Below, piece after piece: positions 59,800 through 64,000 of a stretch of DNA of 64,000 bases; the stretch's first letter is position 1; the number at the start of each line of letters is the position of its first letter. Below the pieces are notes generated by a model that was not told the DNA's origin, searched no databases, and saw only the letters and a program-made list of their open reading frames with translations. The position numbers and the translations under genes were made by a program. This DNA comes from Gnetum montanum (lineage: Eukaryota; Streptophyta; Gnetopsida; Gnetales; Gnetaceae): assembly GCA_015680685.1 (NCBI GenBank), contig MNCI01033535.1, forward strand, positions 64,001-128,000, read 5' to 3'.

Positions 59800-61140
59800 T
59801 GATTGAAAAAATACCTAAGGATAATATGCTTAATGAAACTAACTAAGAGATATGCAAGTGGATCCTTCCCATAACAGGCACATGCCCTATTTTCCCTTGC
59901 ATAACCTCAACCCAAGTCTGTGAGCCCCATAAGTGATTAATGGTTTATGAAAGTTAAGGACCAAAACCTAAAAGTTTCTACCAAAGAATTCAAGTATGTT
60001 AGACAAAGATACCAAATAAGAACATGGACACCAATAGTGAGGTGAGTTATGAACAACATGGGTGGATGATGGAGGAGGTGGAATGGAGTTCCAAATTGAG
60101 GTCATAAGAAGTCCTTTGTGGATCCGTGTTTAAATGACCTAAGAAGATCCATCCTAAGTTTAGACCAAAACCAACCATTTTTAGTGACTTCACATCACCA
60201 CTCTGAGACCAATCCACCTCCTTGAGACACAAGAATATTCCTTAAGGAGAAGAAAAGAGAAGTAAGAAGTAAGAGAGGGCCTTAGTTAGAGGAAACCTTC
60301 AAGCATGGGTAACATGTCTTTCTGGTCCCATAACTAATGCTTGTAGCCCATTTATTTGTCTAAGAAGTGTGATTTGAATTTTCACTATTTTTAATATTTT
60401 TTTCTTTATTTCTTTTCTTCTCTTTTTATTTTTCAAATAGAGACCACGCCATGCAAAGACTTATTTAACTTCCTATTTATGGTTGACATGGAACCGTAAT
60501 AAATCCATGAAAACACTCATGCACCTAAGTAAGTAGAAGAGTACAAAGAGTATTGAGTTCCCTTGAAGTCACACCCTGTGCAAATCTTTGAATCCTTCCT
60601 AATTCTAGAAACCACCAAAGTCATAAATTTATTAAAGGTTTATTTAATGAAAGCAACCTCATATTTTCAAAATGAGGAAAACCATAGATTTTTGTGCATG
60701 CGTGGATGTCGTGGACCTACTCCTTGTTCCATGAAAAAGAAACCATATCTTAGTCATTGATACAAAAATTCAAAAATGGAAGCCAAACATTAGCAAACAA
60801 AAACATTAAGCATAAACCACCAATAGCAATAGCAATAGCACCACTATGTCCTATTAGCATAAAGGATGTTTATTAATAAAAATTTTGAAAGTCAAACAAA
60901 GATAAAGTAAAATATATAAGAAAGTATCAAATATTTAAGAAAAATTTAAATGTACTAATGACGGTGGAAAAAAAATGGTGTAAAATATAAAAAAGTCTTA
61001 AAATCAAAAAAGTGTAAAATAAAAAAAATTTTAAAAAGAAAGTAGAAAAACTAAGAATCCATGTATATGATCAACATGAATGGCCATCTTCCCCATGACT
61101 GAGTTGGAAGAAGAAGATTTGAAAAATTGAGCATGGTTGT
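59800..61140 (-). other. Non-coding module of element D
   Basis: It shares blocks with A, B and C ('gtggatccttcccat' at 59850, 'gcatgggtaacatg' at 60304, 'ggccatcttccccatgac' at 61082). A-rich simple sequence lies at 60880-61050. No gene is supported. Confidence 0.6.
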
Positions 61141-61379
61141 CCATCCGTTGAGGTATCTATTACATTGGCTTACTTGGGCTCATGGAAAGGCTTGACCTAT
61201 TGAATGTTGACAAACTACATGTTTTTTAGGCTTTCAGATTTGTATATGATCATGTTCCTAGAAGGAAAGGTTTCATTGATTATATGAAGCCCTTGCCACA
61301 ATGTTTGCAATTTGGTTTTTTGAGGAACATGTGTGGGGTTCTAGTAGAGGACCTTATCTCCAAGTTGAAGCTTGATAAT

Positions 61380-62300
61380 TTTGATTCTTAGGTGATGTTG
61401 TTATTTGTTGAGTTTCTCGTAAGGATAGGGCCACTAATTGATTTTCATATAGCACATTTAGGTTCATCAGTCTTTATTTTTATGATACACCGAGGTCAAG
61501 GTCTAGGTCATAGGCTATTGAGAGTGTATGGAGCTTGGATTGAATTAGGAGTGTTGGAAAATTTTTGTACACCAACTCATAGGAAGAGTAGCCAATAGGA
61601 ATTTTCCGTATTGAGTAGTAGGCTCAAAGGGCATCTTTGAGTTTTGTCCTCCAATCTCTCCTATATTTTCTAATAGTTATCATTAGAATCTTTATGATCT
61701 CCTTGTTAGTAACCTTTACTTGATTATTAGCTTGGAGATGATAATGTGTTGTTAATTTATGTTTAATCCCTAAGTGTTGAATGAGCTCCCAAAAAGTGGT
61801 GCCTGTGAAGTATGCTCCATTATTATAAATTAGTGCACATGGCACACAAATCAAGTAGCAATGGATGATGTGCAATTAACAACAACTATTAATTAGGCCC
61901 ATTTGGTATAGTAGTCAATGGCTATGTTAAGATAGGCCTCTCCATTGAACATGGGTGTGATGGGATCCATGAAATCTATGCTCCATATATCAAAGGGTTC
62001 CAATGATTGAATCCATTATTGAGGATCCTCCATTCCTGTAGTCATTCTACCATCTCATTGATAATGTTCACAGGATTGGACAAACTAGTGGGCATCCATA
62101 AAGATTATGGACCAATAGTATCCTACCATTAGGATTTTTATGGTTGTGCATCTCCCTATATAGTGGTCTTCACAAGGGCCTTCATGAGCATAATGAAGAA
62201 TGCACAATTGATGTGCATCAGGGACACACCAATGAACTAGATCATCAACATACACCTTGTAAAAGTATCTATTGATTTTCATGAAGTGCTTAGCCTAATG
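61380..62300 (-). pseudogene. Integrase of element D
   Basis: The zinc-binding part is 62282-62085 ('HEGPCEDHYIGR'; the CxxC is damaged just below). The core is 61875-61624 with 'LIYNNGAYFTGTTF', where the catalytic Asp of xDNG is Asn, and 'NNQVKVTNKE', where the Glu is Lys. Two catalytic residues are lost, so it is inactive. Confidence 0.75.
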
Positions 62301-64000
62301 AAAAAACTATTTTTTCATTCTATAGTCTAGATCTTATGAAATTTCCTAAGTAAGAAGGTAAGTGAGGATGCCATCATACCATTTAGATTCTATGGGAATC
62401 TATTCATTAATTGCACTGGTTAAGAGGAGTTCATCTAGGAATTGGTCAAAGAATGGGCTCTCCTCCTCTTCATTATTCCATCATAATCAAGAGAGATGGT
62501 CAATGATCACATTCTTAGTTCCCTTTCAATCTACCATTGTGGGATTGAATTCCTGCAAAATCACAAGTCACCATATAACATAGGGACTTACCATTGGCTT
62601 ATTCATTAGGAAGAAAATGGCACTATGGTCATTGTGGATGTACACTTTATATTCAAGCACATAGTGCCTAAATGTTTCTAGAGCATACACCACTATCATT
62701 AGTTCTTTCTTTGTGGTGGTGTAATTGAGCTGCATACCCACAATGCTTCAGCTTACACAATGGATATAATATGGATGTTTTTGATCATCCAATTGCATAA
62801 TCATAGCTCCTAAGGTGCAATTGGATGCATATATCATGATATGAAATGATTTGGACCAATTTGGTGCTCATATAATTAGAGTTTCTATGATTTTTTCCTT
62901 TGGCTTTTGAAATGCATGTTCACACTTCTTGGTCCAAACAAATGGAGTATCCTTCTTTGTTAGTTCGACTAATGGTTTTGTGATCTTAGAGAAATTCTCT
63001 ATAAATTACCAATAGTAACTAGTATGTGCAAGAAATAATTGAACATATTTTATAGTTTTTGGTTGATACGTGGCTCCTTGGATGATCCTTATCCTTTTAG
63101 GGTCTACCTCAATGCCTCCCTACGAAATTTTTTATCCCAATACAATGCCTTATTTGACCATGAGATGACACTTTTGCCACTTTAGCCACAAGTTTCTTTC
63201 CACACATATTTTGAGTACTTGCTCAGTCTAGTGCAAGGATTTCTTGAATGTAGCACCATAAGTGGAGAAGTAATCCATAAAAACTTTCACTCCACTACCA
63301 ATTTGTTGCTAAAAGATGCTTAAGACCAAGTGTTGGAAAGTGTAAGGAGTATTGCATAGACCAAAAGGCATCTTGAGATATGCAGAGGTTCCCTATGGGC
63401 TTGTGAATGTTGTTTTCACCTAGTCTTTTGGTGAAATCTAGATTGTGCTATAATGACTATAACCATCCAAAAAACTATAATAGCAATTCCTAGATATGGT
63501 GTCTAACACCTAATCAAAAAATGGCAATGGAAAATGATCTTTTAATGTTGTCATGTTTAACAGCCTGAAGTCGATACAAACCCACCATTTTCCATCTTTC
63601 TTTGGAACTATCATGAGTGGGCTATTACTATCTACAATGGGAAAGGTGAACCTTGCCTTGAGGAGTTGTTCAATCTTCTCTTTGACAATCTACTTCAATT
63701 TTTAATTCAACTACCATTGTGGTTGCATCCTTGGCTTCATGGATGGATCAGTATAAATGTGATGCTAGCATATATATGGATTAATTCCATTGAGTTCAAG
63801 ATATGACTAGGCAAAGGTTGTTAGCCATCTGTTAACTACTTTCAACAATTTTTCTTTTTGCTCAAAAGCAAGTTTGGCATTAAATATGATTAGCTTGCCA
63901 TTTTTCAAGAATGCATATTCTAGGCTAGCAAATAAATTTTTTAACTTTAGGGGCTCTTATTTAAAATTCTCAAGGATCTCCAACTCTCCACAATTGATAT
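62301..64000 (-). pseudogene. RT and RNase H of element D, partial
   Basis: RNase H motifs lie at 62500-62850 (the 'YVLEYKVYIHNDHSAI'-type block). RT shows 'FMDYFSTYGA' near 63275 (second Asp to Tyr), 'SFLDGYSHYS' near 63470, and 'FPIVDSNSPLMIVPKKDG'-like fingers near 63600. The upstream spacer continues to the window edge. Stops abound. Confidence 0.7.

Larger units (their letters stand above)
55062..64000 (-). mobile_element. Element D: Athila-like element, 5' part beyond the window
   Basis: From low to high coordinates it has the 3' LTR, PPT region, additional ORF copy B, internal promoter-like module, non-coding module, integrase, RNase H and RT. The RT-upstream spacer reaches the window end. 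It has the same order as A and B. Confidence 0.85.

Overview
The window is repeat-derived nuclear DNA of a seed plant. It holds nested, decayed Ty3/gypsy LTR retrotransposons and no intact host gene. The evidence is plant-type gag-PR-RT-RNase H-INT domains, primer-binding sites of the tRNA-Asp kind (TGGCGCC-like), an archaeal-type RNase H as in the Tat lineage, LTRs of 0.8-1.6 kb, and decay by C-to-T transitions in methylation contexts. Nested old insertions without genes fit a large genome, perhaps a gymnosperm, but the species cannot be read from the sequence.

Layout: 1-530, the end of an Athila-like LTR; 531-3281, AT-rich flank with one exon-like scrap; 3282-30963, Athila-like element A (+), split inside its reverse transcriptase by Tat-like element T (-) at 8167-22425; 30964-33360, older repeat sequence; about 33360-53312, Athila-like element B (-), itself hit by a solo LTR (36721-37667, TSD catag) and by element C (46058-53038, TSD attgt), which landed in B's 5' LTR; 53313-55061, AT-rich, unassigned; 55062-64000, Athila-like element D (-), running off the window.

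Elements A, B and D share the order LTR, PBS, gag, PR, RT, RNase H, INT, a conserved largely non-coding module, an additional ORF of roughly 900 codons, PPT, LTR. The additional ORF sits where envelope-like genes are found. It has a conserved N-terminal domain, a long helical middle and a conserved C-terminal block, and I see no membrane segment. In each of the three copies it is preceded, about 420-520 nt before its start region, by a short repeat-plus-TATA module. In A and D this module closely resembles the U3 repeats of the same element's LTR; in B the resemblance is weaker. This looks like a second, internal promoter built like the LTR promoter.

Element T has gag, PR, archaeal RNase H and INT on the minus strand but no RT or RNase H. 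That space holds a seven-exon gene model on the opposite strand, with phase-compatible splice sites, which begins with an FCP1/NIF-like HAD phosphatase domain. Antisense orientation would let introns survive retrotransposition. T also carries two tandem-repeat arrays with a similar core and a 343-codon sense ORF next to its PPT. Element C keeps only gag-PR and the non-coding module, so two of the nested elements lack RT. Three sites look like assembly artefacts: a 47-bp duplication at an N (3753), an inverted 73-bp piece between two Ns (21938 and 22012), and a 560-N gap (14217-14776).
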